Part shown: one piece after another, positions 18,117-26,019 of the stretch
Layout: each line of letters begins with the position of its first letter
Numbering within the stretch: the stretch's first letter is position 1
From: Bacteroidota bacterium
Lineage (GTDB): Bacteria > Bacteroidota > Bacteroidia > Flavobacteriales > Weeksellaceae
DNA length: 47,519 nucleotides
Assembly: GCA_023386965.1 (NCBI GenBank)
Contig: JAEWIR010000011.1
Location: 1 to 47,519 of the forward strand
Direction: 5' to 3'
The notes under the pieces: model-generated
The model's database searches: none
The model's input: only the letters and a program-made list of their open reading frames with translations
Told to the model about the DNA's origin: nothing
Position numbers and translations under genes: made by a program

Positions 18117-19081
18117 TTAGGCAAAAAGTGTGGTAAGTCTGTAGAGGAAGAAGGACCTGTCTTTTACGCCGCGTAACTGGATTCTGAAGTTTTTGATTTT
18201 TGCATTGAAGGATTCGGCAGAAGCATTTGTGGAGCAGTTGGTAAAATAGTTCAGGATATCATTATAATGTTATAATGCGTGGTGATGGTTCGAACAACGG
18301 TGCTGAACGCTTTATTTCCGAACTCCTCTACGTCTTTAAACCAGTGGGCAAGCTTGAGCATGGCTACGGATTTGATTATTTTCTGATTATAGATCTTTCG
18401 CAGCTCATCGGTTAACCGATACGCTTGTTGTAAATCCGGATATTTCCCGAACAAGATTTTTGCCCTTTCCTTCTGGCTCTGTGTCCAGTTTTCGCGGCTT
18501 TTATAGAGTAAGTATCGGCTCCGGGCTAGCAGCTGCTTCAAAGAATCTCCATTTTCAAAGACTTCAAATTCAGGTTTTTCTCCTTTCTTTTTGGCTTCCG
18601 CAATGATTTCATTTTCCTTGTCGATGGCCTTCCAACGGTGCTTTATCCTGATCTCCTGCAGGGCTTCCAAGGCTAGTTTTTGCACATGAAACCGGTCCAC
18701 GGTCTGTGCGGCATTGTAGAAACAGTTCCTGGCTATAAGCTTCATGGAGCCGGACATATCCAAAGCGATTTCCTTCACCTGCTTTCGAAGTTTCTGCGGG
18801 ATTTTTCTAAAATGTGCTACCACATCCTCACTCCTGGTTCCCTTTACCACAGCCACAATGGAGCCTTTTCTGCCCCTTGCTTTCTTGGAGGTGAGCACCG
18901 TGTACAGTTCTCCGTCAGAAAGGGCCACTTCATCCAGGGACAGTTCCTCGGAAATGTTTTCGGGAAAAACCAGCCAGTCTTCTGCATGAGGTTTCTGCCC
19001 CCAGGTTTTGAACCCGCTTAGATGGTTTTTATATTGTCTTTGAAACTTCTTGCCGTTCACGCCATACAGCTGGCCAATCAC
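18117..19081 (-). pseudogene. Transposase catalytic part, frameshifted (ISL3/ISAon1-like)
   Basis: A DDE transposase catalytic region. The first acid is in 'LSLDEVALSDGELY', the second in 'EIALDMSGSM', followed by 'VDRFHVQKLALEAL', typical of ISL3-type transposases. The open frame runs 19081-18251 (276 codons from a GTG) and ends just after a perfect 8-bp tandem duplication at 18262-18277. Removing one copy restores the reading 'THYNDILNYFTN', which continues through 'NASAESFNAKIKNF' to a stop at 18117, immediately inside the left inverted repeat. The C-terminal part is therefore separated from the catalytic frame and the enzyme is probably inactive. Confidence 0.8.
18262..18277. repeat. Eight-base tandem duplication breaking the transposase
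   Basis: TTATAATG occurs twice in perfect tandem (18262-18269, 18270-18277). The extra eight bases shift the reading frame of the minus-strand transposase. Confidence 0.9.
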
Positions 19082-19097
19082 CTTGCAGTTGAGCTCG

Positions 19098-19451
19098 TTA
19101 GTATCGGCTGATTTTTTTTAAGAACTCCGCAAAATCCTGTGTCATGCGAGTTCCTTTAGCCACCAGCTCCCAGTTCCGCTGGAGTGTTTCGTTGGTTTTC
19201 ACATCCAACCATCTGCGTCTTTTTATATGAAGTTTAACTGATTTACCACGAATGGGAAAATCATCCACAGTAATTTCAGGAAGAAATCCCTTGGAGTTTA
19301 ACAGCCTGTCTGAGAGCTCTACAGGCGGATTAGACTTTTCTTCAAAAGATATGTGAGGTACGCCGTCTATTTCCTGTGTCTTTGTAATATCAAAATACTC
19401 CACCAAAAATTCCGGCAGTAATAACTTTAAAATCTCGTAGCTGTTTAACAT
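19098..19451 (-). CDS. ISL3/ISAon1-like transposase N-terminal region protein
   Basis: A 117-residue ORF forming the N-terminal, probably DNA-binding, part of the IS transposase ('IKRRRWLDV', 'RNWELVAKGTRMTQDFAEFLKK'). It ends shortly after a run of eight A (T8 at 19112-19119 on the plus strand). With seven A it would read straight on as 'KKSADTNELNCKVIGQLYG' into the catalytic ORF. ISAon1-type elements are commonly annotated as an N-terminal-region protein plus a transposase, so the junction may be a natural slippage site and not only decay. Confidence 0.75.
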   Translation of the reverse strand: MLNSYEILKLLLPEFLVEYFDITKTQEIDGVPHISFEEKSNPPVELSDRLLNSKGFLPEITVDDFPIRGKSVKLHIKRRRWLDVKTNETLQRNWELVAKGTRMTQDFAEFLKKISRY

Positions 19452-19478
19452 CCCACAAAATTAAAACTTAATAATATT

Positions 19479-19505
19479 TCCCCCACCTTTTGGGATTAAT
19501 CCAAT
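19479..19505 (-). repeat. IS right terminal inverted repeat
   Basis: Reverse complement begins ATTGGAT and ends TGGGGGA; it pairs with the left repeat at 18090-18116. It lies 27 bases upstream of the transposase N-terminal ORF. Confidence 0.6.
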
Positions 19506-19709
19506 AAATCCCTTGGAGTCTTTCCAGGAAACGTTCAATTAATTTATAATCCATAATAAAAACATTCGCATATCCAAAAATAATAAAATTTTATATCTTG
19601 ATTATTAACAATTTACTTAATTATCGTGTTATAAATTACGCAAATACATATAAGTAGTTTATATCCAATGCGTATATTTGGACGTTAGCAGAAATCCATA
19701 AACAATACT

Positions 19710-20228
19710 ATGTTAAATCTACTTTTAGCCGAAACGGAGCGAAAAATGAACGCTCTAGAAAATGCAAAACACAAATTATTACTTCCAAAAATTTTTGAAT
19801 TAGAAACTGTTGAAGAAGAAGTTTTTACATTAACTGAAAATGTAGATGAACTTATGGGAAGATTAGAAAAAATATCGAAAATTGAAGTTTATAAAGATTT
19901 GTTATGTAAACAATTGACTGAATATATAACAATATTAGATAAAGAACCGAATATTCCATTTTCGAAAAGTCAAGGATATATTGGAAATCATCATTTTTAT
20001 GTTAAACCTTTAATTGATATAAAAACAATTCTTTTTAATGATTTAAGAGGACTATTCGGAGTTAGTATTTATTCCTCTCTTAATGAAAATGACCAAGTAA
20101 ATGATCGAGAAAAATTTAGAAATTTTATTCTTGAAAAAAGAAAACAAATAAACGAATCAAAAAATATGTATGATTTGTTTGAAATTTGTCATAACTACAT
20201 TAAAGAAATAAAAAAGGACTTCTGCTAA
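19710..20228 (+). CDS. Hypothetical protein, helical, cassette-borne
   Basis: A 172-residue protein of unknown function with no signal peptide or membrane segment. The first ~70 residues are rich in E, K and L in heptad-like spacing ('ETVEEEVFTLTENVDELMGRL') and probably form a coiled coil; the C-terminus is also helical and lysine-rich. Codon use is strongly A/T-biased, unlike the core genes, pointing to horizontal origin. The ATG is 26 bases after a GTT core, and its TAA lies inside the complementary arm TTCTGCTAA. No family recognised. Confidence 0.75.
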   Translation: MLNLLLAETERKMNALENAKHKLLLPKIFELETVEEEVFTLTENVDELMGRLEKISKIEVYKDLLCKQLTEYITILDKEPNIPFSKSQGYIGNHHFYVKPLIDIKTILFNDLRGLFGVSIYSSLNENDQVNDREKFRNFILEKRKQINESKNMYDLFEICHNYIKEIKKDFC

Positions 20229-20567
20229 TAACTAAGCTTTTGTCTTGTCCGCAGGACACGAGATGAAAGCCCGTTGAACGTAAGCTTCGGGAACTTTTCA
20301 GCCGGATTTCAGCAGTCTATGGAGTTGTCGTTTTTAGAATTCAGATCAGCAAAACAGTTTTTTTTAGAAGGACAGCTTTTTTTGTGGCTTCTTAAACCGA
20401 ACGCTTATCAGCACTACCGTAACAACTGTGTCCGGAAAGGATAAAGAAAAATAGCCGCAGTGAAAAGAACACAGAAACAAATCGCTAAATTTGGTCTGAC
20501 TGACAAAGATATTGACATCGCATTTTGGTGATTATCAGTATGCTAATTTAACGTTAGTCAGAATAAA
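20218..20567 (+). repeat. Flank A: attC-like sequence with hairpin and relic reading frame
   Basis: This is the gene-free stretch between the two orphan genes. It begins TCTGCTAATAACTAAGC, matching flank B (21504 on) at 16 of 17 bases. GCTTTTGTCTTGTCC (20236-20250) folds with GGACACGAGATGAAAGC (20254-20270) over a GCA loop, followed by a GTT at 20273. Further on, 20442-20484 resembles 21661-21703 of flank B and encodes RKIAAVK in one frame. It ends with AACGTTAGTCAGAA before gene 2. It is too long for one ordinary attC and may hold a decayed cassette. Confidence 0.5.
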
Positions 20568-20584
20568 AAAAAATTAATGTCACT

Positions 20585-21496
20585 ATGCCTAAAATCAGTT
20601 TAGTATACATGATTCCATTAATTACACTTATATCATGTTTTGAAAAATTCCAACTACCAGTAGGTTTATATATTTCAGAGGAGAGAGGATACAATGTGAT
20701 TGACAGTATTGAGGAAAGTTATACTTCCGCTATAAGATATGAATTAAAACCATTTAAAACATTAAATAATATATACCTTCGTAATACATACAGGATCAAT
20801 GAATTTGAAAACAATGTTTTTAAGATTTATGAAGGCTCACCATATTTTGACATTTCAGGCTTTTTGTTAAAGGATAACAAGCTTTTATCTATTATTTTCT
20901 ATTGTGAAAAAAGAACTGATATAGACGTTATAGAAGAGCAATTTTATTTTAAGGATGGCACACTTGCACCTCCACATATCAACGATATTGAATCAAAAAT
21001 TAAGATTAAAAAAGTCCTTAATAAAAAAAATTATCAAAACGACAAAAGTGATACAATTGATGAAACTTTCATGAATTTGAAAATTGCGCTTCATAAAAAA
21101 TATGGTCGGTTTAATTACTATCATAAAGGAGATGTTATTATCGAGGATAATAATAATTATAGTATTTCGTATATATGGTATATTGATGGCGTGAAAATCA
21201 CACTGTCAAGGTCAAGTGGTGAAACATCTGAAACAGTGATGTATCCAAGTTATTTTGATGCTGATAGCACCCTTATCGCAACAATTAATGAATACAACAA
21301 TATTTATGTTAAAAGCAAAGCAAAATGGATAAAATTAGAATATGAAGATATTGTTAAAACAAAGCTTTTAGAGAAACATGAAGAAATGAAAAATATTAAA
21401 GATATGGAAATCCAAGAAAAGAAAAAAGAGGACTTAATTCAAAGGAGTGATTCTATTAGAAATAAAAAGGTTGATAATATTCACAAATCATTATAA
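20585..21496 (+). CDS. Hypothetical lipoprotein, cassette-borne
   Basis: A 303-residue protein. The N-terminus has a lipoprotein signal ending LITLISC with the lipid cysteine near residue 18, so it should be an envelope lipoprotein. The body is beta-rich with many Y, I and N residues; the last ~45 residues are a highly charged helical tail ('KLLEKHEEMKNIKDMEIQ'). Strong A/T bias and the absence of a recognised family indicate accessory DNA. The ATG is 32 bases after a GTT core. Function unknown. Confidence 0.75.
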   Translation: MPKISLVYMIPLITLISCFEKFQLPVGLYISEERGYNVIDSIEESYTSAIRYELKPFKTLNNIYLRNTYRINEFENNVFKIYEGSPYFDISGFLLKDNKLLSIIFYCEKRTDIDVIEEQFYFKDGTLAPPHINDIESKIKIKKVLNKKNYQNDKSDTIDETFMNLKIALHKKYGRFNYYHKGDVIIEDNNNYSISYIWYIDGVKITLSRSSGETSETVMYPSYFDADSTLIATINEYNNIYVKSKAKWIKLEYEDIVKTKLLEKHEEMKNIKDMEIQEKKKEDLIQRSDSIRNKKVDNIHKSL

Positions 21497-21501
21497 AAAA
21501 A

Positions 21502-21712
21502 CCTCTGCTAATACCTAAGCTTTCGTTTGGTCTGCAAGACAAGAAAGGAAGAACAAATACGTACCTGGAGCTGGCGCGAAAAACGGGCTGTAATCATCTG
21601 GAACACGCTGATAAAAAGGCAGAGCTACCATCCACCTTCACAATACCTTTTTCTGGATGAGAAAAGAAAAATTGCCGCAGTTAAATAAATACAAATACAA
21701 ATTGTAATCTTC
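21502..21712 (+). repeat. Flank B: diverged copy of flank A after the orphan lipoprotein gene
   Basis: Begins CCTCTGCTAATACCTAAGC and has the hairpin GCTTTCGTTTGGTC / GACAAGAAAG with a short loop. It ends with a stretch matching flank A and encoding 'YLFLDEKRKIAAVK' before a stop. The remainder up to 21890 shows no gene. A and B therefore form direct repeats around gene 2. Confidence 0.5.
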
Positions 21713-21895
21713 CCGCTCCCAGGCACGCTCAAAAATAAAGTGTTTTATTGATAATTTACTGTTGTTTACGGAATTTTGTTGACTGGAGGAGATAATTAAT
21801 TGGCGGAGCCAAAATCCTGAGCATTGTCCAACAAGATTTTTCCATATTTCATCAGGAAGCGTGGGTGAAAAAGGGTTTCTTCACCGGAAGCGCCA

Positions 21896-21929
21896 TAACA
21901 AAAAATGCCCCGCAAAAAGCAGGGCATTG
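21896..21929 (-). terminator. Terminator of the ice-binding protein gene
   Basis: AATGCCC and GGGCATT pair across a GC-rich inner part with an A-rich loop; on the minus strand the stem is followed by a T run. It lies about 20 bases past the stop at 21948. Confidence 0.8.
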
Positions 21930-21947
21930 GTAATTAAGGATATGATA

Positions 21948-23546
21948 TTATGGCTTTGAAATCAGCTTACCACCCTGCTGCTTACCGTTCTTACCGGTAA
22001 GTTGGTAAAAGTAAACACCAGCCGGAAGACTTACAGGCAGTGCAGTTGTCATGCGTGACAGACGCACATCCATTACCATTGAACCAGCCGCGTTATACAG
22101 CTTAAGGTTGGATCCGTTATCCACCCCTTCCAGAGTTACATTTAAAACCGAGTTGAAGGGATTAGGATACAGCTTAGCGTTCAGGCTAACAGCGTTAGCA
22201 GAACTTGTTGCCAGGACACCACATCCCGCCGTCATTTGAACATCAACTGCGGCAGTAGTTACAGCACCGCTGGTGGTAAGCACACGACCATCTACTGCTA
22301 CGCCTGTGGCAAGGTTTACTGCGCCATTGTTCCCAATGACTGTTCCCTTGAACTCTGCATAATCACTTAGATCTGTAGCTCCGTCTACTTTCCAGAAAAC
22401 ATTTTTCGCCTGTGCACCGTTCTGTAAAATAACTTTAGCGTAAGTGCTCGTAGATAAAGCTCCGTTAATTTTGATTACAAATACAGCATCAGCATTTCCC
22501 TGTGCATTCAGGTACACATTTCCTGTAAGTACCGTTGCACCGTTCAGTTGGTAGGTATGCGGCGTAAGTACCAGACCCTGACCAAATACGGCTGGGTAAA
22601 GAAGTTCAATATCGGTAGGAAGTATGTTCAGGTAAGTGTACACCAGACTAAGGTCTGCTGCAGCTTGTGCAGTAGAGCTATCCAGACTCGGATGTATTGT
22701 ACCGTTCACATTACCAGCCTGAAAACCTGTAGTTAGCCCTACATTGGTACCCACATCACCGGTAAGAGTTGAAACTCCTGCATTGGCAACCCCTCCGTTT
22801 CCGGAAAACACAGCATAACAGGCAACGCTGTTTAACTGCGGTGGCAGTGGCCCCGTAAGTGTTTGAGAACCACATCCCAGAGGTTTAGCAATAGTAACGC
22901 CTGATACTGAAACAGCACCGGTAGTGGATAGCGCACGGCCCTCCAGCGTTACACCCGTATTAAGGACGATAGCTGCGTTGTTGGCAACGATTGTTCCCCT
23001 CATCGCCGTATTTGTCGCAAGGTCCACAAGCCCTTCCACTTTCCAGAAGACATTGCAGGCAAGAGCACCATTATTAAGCACCACCTGAGCGGCAGCACCC
23101 GAAGAGAGAGATCCCTGAATCTTAAATATGAAGACAGAGTTAGCGTTTCCTCCACCATCAAGAGTCAGCATTCCATTGATCGTAGCACTTTGCCCAATGG
23201 AGTAGATTCCGGCAGTAAGCGTCTGTCCATTCCCAAGTAATGCAGCCGGAAACTGAGTAGGAACAGCAGAATTCAGCTGGTTGTAAGCGATGGTAAGTGA
23301 CGCCGCGGCGGCGGCGGTTGCCAGATCACCATTATGCATCACTCCATCCACATTTCCGAAACCGGTAAGTCCGCCATTATTGGTGCCCACATCTCCCGTA
23401 ATAATAGATAAGCCTGTATTCGTTACCGCTCCTGTGGTTGAAAACACGGCAAAATTCGAAACTGCTCCAAGTACTGGTGCCTGGGCGCTAGCCTGGTAAC
23501 CGAACATCGAGGCAACCGTAACTGCCAAAAGTAATAATTTATTCAT
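21948..23546 (-). CDS. Tandem ice-binding-like (DUF3494) protein, T9SS-secreted
   Basis: A 532-residue secreted protein. A signal peptide ends near residue 21 (SAQ). Two ice-binding-like DUF3494 domains follow (about 25-220 and 240-435). Each begins 'FAVFSTTGAV...TGDVGTN' or 'YAVFSGNGGV...TGDVGTN' and contains 'NVFWKVEG/NVFWKVDG' and a final 'GRALSTTGAVS/GRVLTTSGAVT'. The last ~75 residues ('LYPNPFNSVLNV' to 'GGKLISKP') are a type A sorting domain for type IX secretion, so the protein is exported and possibly surface-attached. DUF3494 proteins from cold-living microbes bind ice, but many homologues are untested adhesins. Monocistronic with its own terminator. Confidence 0.9.
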   Translation of the reverse strand: MNKLLLLAVTVASMFGYQASAQAPVLGAVSNFAVFSTTGAVTNTGLSIITGDVGTNNGGLTGFGNVDGVMHNGDLATAAAAASLTIAYNQLNSAVPTQFPAALLGNGQTLTAGIYSIGQSATINGMLTLDGGGNANSVFIFKIQGSLSSGAAAQVVLNNGALACNVFWKVEGLVDLATNTAMRGTIVANNAAIVLNTGVTLEGRALSTTGAVSVSGVTIAKPLGCGSQTLTGPLPPQLNSVACYAVFSGNGGVANAGVSTLTGDVGTNVGLTTGFQAGNVNGTIHPSLDSSTAQAAADLSLVYTYLNILPTDIELLYPAVFGQGLVLTPHTYQLNGATVLTGNVYLNAQGNADAVFVIKINGALSTSTYAKVILQNGAQAKNVFWKVDGATDLSDYAEFKGTVIGNNGAVNLATGVAVDGRVLTTSGAVTTAAVDVQMTAGCGVLATSSANAVSLNAKLYPNPFNSVLNVTLEGVDNGSNLKLYNAAGSMVMDVRLSRMTTALPVSLPAGVYFYQLTGKNGKQQGGKLISKP

Positions 23547-23584
23547 TTTTTTATTTTTAGCCCGATATGAATCTACCGAATAGG

Positions 23585-23592
23585 CAAAGGTA
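23585..23592 (-). promoter_or_regulatory. Putative -7 element for the ice-binding protein gene
   Basis: On the minus strand this reads TACCTTTG, matching TAnnTTTG, 38 bases upstream of the ATG. The rest of the 455-base gap up to 24001 is A+T-rich with no gene visible; it must hold both divergent promoters. Confidence 0.4.
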
Positions 23593-24001
23593 AACTATAA
23601 TGATGCCAGATATTAGTATTTTAATAAAAAATATATTTATTTTTTAAGCACTTTTCATTCATATGAAATCATTAACATTTTTCTTTTATTATAAAGCCAC
23701 TTTTTTTAAATAATATTCAAAACTAAAAAACGTCTTTAAAACACTAAGTAATTAGGAATGTTAAGAGTTAAAGTACACATCTGCCAGAGTTGGAACTTCC
23801 TTTTAAAATGAACTGCATCAGTTTCAGCAAACAAAAAATCTTAAGCGTGTATTAAATGTGCTGCAACTTAAATAATCCTGCATAAAAAGACAGGCAGGGG
23901 ACTGTAAATTTTATCCCTGCCGGTATATAAGTTGAGATTCACTTACATGGCTGTACAAAAAATATTAATTATCTTCGCTTTCCCAACCTTTATATCAGAG
24001 A

Positions 24002-25174
24002 ATGAAAAATATATTTGCAGCTCTTGCGCTGCTCCTGTCCCTCAGTTTTGCCGCACAGGACGGCATACAGTTCCGGAAAAACACCTTCAGTGAAATGCTG
24101 GCGCAGGCCAAAAAAGAAAACAAACTTATTTTTATCGATGCCATGGCAGTATGGTGCGGTCCCTGCAAACTCATGGATAAAAATGTCTTCAGCCAGAAAT
24201 CGGTGGGCGATTTCTACAACGCCAATTTCATTAACGGAAAATTTGATATGGAAAAAGGCGAAGGCCTGGAGCTGGCAGCCCGTTATGGTGTACGCTCCTA
24301 CCCCACTTTTCTCTTCATCAATGGTGACGGTCAGCTGGTGTCGCGAAACATGGGTTATATGCCCGAATCTACATTTGTGGAGTTAGGTAAAGAGGCCCAT
24401 GCAGCCGTAAAAAATATGGGTTCCATGAAAGCCCGTTTTGAAAAAGGCGAAAAAGACCCGCAATTCCTCATCAACATCATCAAGCTGCATGCAGAGACCG
24501 ATTACGAGTTTGCAAAGCAGGCGTCGGAGAGGTATTTTAAAAACAAGAAGACTCCGGAATTTACCAAAGAGGAGATTGGATACCTGATGTTCGCCATCAA
24601 AAGCGTAGATGATGCCAATTACAGTGTTTTTAAGAAAAACCAAAGTGCATTACTGCAACATTTTCCGGCACAGACCTTTGAGCAGTTCGATAATCAGCTG
24701 AAAATCCAGAAATCCTGGGAAACCTCAGTTGACATGAAAGCCAAAACCGTGAACACAACGCAGTTTTTAAAGGAAACTGAACCCCTGGTTGGAAAGGAAG
24801 CTGCCGAGAGGGAACTGAACCGCCGTAAGCTGGACTTTTACGAGCAGGCCGACAATTTCCCGGCCTATCAGGCAGTTGCCCTGGCCTACTTCCAAAGCAA
24901 TCTAAAGGCAGATCCTACGGAGCAACTGAAGGCGGCCTGGATCTTCTCTGAAAAAGCCACTGACCCCGCCGCGCTGAAAGCTGCCCAGCAATGGGCCGAA
25001 CGTTCGGTGCAGATGCGTGAAACTCCCGAAAACAGCTATATCCTGGCTAAACTTTACCAGAAATCCGGCAAGAAAGCGGAAGCCAAAATGTATGCTGAAG
25101 CCGCTGTAAGGCTGGCAAAACAGAAAGGCGCCGACAGCAGCGCGGCCGAAAAATTATTAACCGAACTAAAATAA
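24002..25174 (+). CDS. Periplasmic thioredoxin-fold protein with helical C-terminal region
   Basis: A 390-residue protein with a signal peptide (cleavage near residue 19, FAAQ). The thioredoxin active site WCGPC is at 51-55, followed by the cis-proline strand 'VRSYPTFLFI'. Residues ~150-390 are helical with alanine-rich, TPR-like spacing ('ILAKLYQKSGKKAEAKMYAEAA'). It probably acts as a periplasmic disulfide oxidoreductase or thiol-dependent chaperone. The DUF3575 gene starts 5 bases after its stop. Confidence 0.9.
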   Translation: MKNIFAALALLLSLSFAAQDGIQFRKNTFSEMLAQAKKENKLIFIDAMAVWCGPCKLMDKNVFSQKSVGDFYNANFINGKFDMEKGEGLELAARYGVRSYPTFLFINGDGQLVSRNMGYMPESTFVELGKEAHAAVKNMGSMKARFEKGEKDPQFLINIIKLHAETDYEFAKQASERYFKNKKTPEFTKEEIGYLMFAIKSVDDANYSVFKKNQSALLQHFPAQTFEQFDNQLKIQKSWETSVDMKAKTVNTTQFLKETEPLVGKEAAERELNRRKLDFYEQADNFPAYQAVALAYFQSNLKADPTEQLKAAWIFSEKATDPAALKAAQQWAERSVQMRETPENSYILAKLYQKSGKKAEAKMYAEAAVRLAKQKGADSSAAEKLLTELK

Positions 25175-25179
25175 ACCGT

Positions 25180-25797
25180 TTGAAGAGAATCTATTTTGCC
25201 CTCCTATGTTTTGCAGTAACATTTGTTTCTGCACAGGATACCGAGGATTCCAATTCACTGTACGTAAAAGGAAACGCCGTGCTACTTCCTTTAGGTGTGG
25301 TTAACCTGGGTGCGGAGTATCAGCTGAATGAAAAGTTTACGGTTCAGGCGGATGCTTTTATTTCTCCATGGAAATCCTTTTCAGGTCACCAGGCCCAGCT
25401 TTACATGTTAGGTATGGACGGCAGATATTATTTTGACCGTGCTTTCCGGCATTGGTACGTAGGCTTGAACATCAGCGCGCTCAGGTTTATTGCTCAGAAA
25501 TGGAACCATTGGGGCGACGGTCCATATCAGCTCACCCCCAACTCACCAGTTTATAATAAATCTGAACTGTATCAGGACGGTTATGCTGTCTTAATTGGTG
25601 CGGTTGCAGGTTACCAGTTTCAGCTGTCTGAAAAATGGAATATAGATCTCTTTGTAGCCGGCGGAAATGCGCAAAGCCGGTACAAGGGATACCACGAAAA
25701 CCTTGGGATTCGGTATGATGAGTTGACGGGCTGGAACCGCAGCGGCGAATGGCTGCCTTACCGCGGCGGTGTGATGCTCTCTTATAAAATTAAATAA
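25180..25797 (+). CDS. DUF3575-like outer-membrane beta-barrel protein
   Basis: A 205-residue protein with a clean signal peptide ending VSAQ. Alternating hydrophobic strands ('VNLGAEYQLNEKFTVQADAFI', 'YFDRAFRHWYVGLNI') and a terminal aromatic-rich strand suggest a small outer-membrane barrel like DUF3575. The start codon is TTG: no ATG is available near the signal peptide and the upstream stop is 5 bases away. Its stop overlaps the next ATG by one base. Function unknown. Confidence 0.82.
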   Translation: MKRIYFALLCFAVTFVSAQDTEDSNSLYVKGNAVLLPLGVVNLGAEYQLNEKFTVQADAFISPWKSFSGHQAQLYMLGMDGRYYFDRAFRHWYVGLNISALRFIAQKWNHWGDGPYQLTPNSPVYNKSELYQDGYAVLIGAVAGYQFQLSEKWNIDLFVAGGNAQSRYKGYHENLGIRYDELTGWNRSGEWLPYRGGVMLSYKIK

Positions 25798-26006
25798 TGA
25801 ATATTAAAAGTTACAGATTTCTGATCGTTGCTGCGATAACCTTCCTCATCCTATTTCTGATGAATTATATAGGTAATCCCGAAGGTGACAGGCTGCAGCG
25901 CGCATTGATGACGGCTGTAGCAGGCGTGGCAGGACTTACGATAGGTATGTGGTTTGTGTACCGCAACCGCAACGAAGGCGACAGGCCGCCGCATGATTTC
26001 GATTAG
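25797..26006 (+). CDS. Small two-helix membrane protein
   Basis: A 69-residue protein with two hydrophobic segments (about 8-24 and 38-54) and a charged tail ending 'GDRPPHDFD'. It shares the base A with the previous stop (TAATG), so it is translationally coupled to the DUF3575 gene. No family recognised. It converges with the protease gene, leaving 13 bp between stops. Confidence 0.7.
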   Translation: MNIKSYRFLIVAAITFLILFLMNYIGNPEGDRLQRALMTAVAGVAGLTIGMWFVYRNRNEGDRPPHDFD

Positions 26007-26019
26007 TTAGGGACTGCAG

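Larger units (their letters stand above)
18090..19505 (-). mobile_element. ISL3/ISAon1-like insertion sequence, degenerate
   Basis: About 1.4 kb bounded by imperfect 27-bp inverted repeats (18090-18116 and 19479-19505, 20 of 27 matching; both run ATTGGAT to TGGGGGA). The left repeat abuts the ancestral transposase stop at 18117. The transposase is on the minus strand in three pieces. Exact ends and a target duplication could not be fixed. It is inserted about 90 bp beyond the tRNA-Phe terminator. A relic of a related element lies at 47133-47209. Confidence 0.75.
19684..21712 (+). mobile_element. Cassette-like array 1 (two orphan genes with related flanks)
   Basis: Two A+T-rich plus-strand genes. 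Gene 1 is bracketed by exact inverted arms TTAGCAGAA (19685-19693) and TTCTGCTAA (20220-20228); the second arm ends in its stop codon. Gene 2 is bracketed by GTTAGTCAGAA (20553 on) and TCTGCTAA (21504-21511), a match with one gap. The sequences following both genes are related to each other. Start codons lie 26 and 32 bases after the GTT. This resembles integron cassettes but is more degenerate than array 2. Confidence 0.5.

Noticed and set aside
17839..18120. 93-codon ORF spanning tRNA-Phe and its terminator
   Set aside because: It runs through a structured RNA gene and its terminator and has no coding signature.
18001..18120. Short ORF after the tRNA terminator
   Set aside because: 39 codons, starts inside the terminator tail and ends at the IS edge; no support as a gene.
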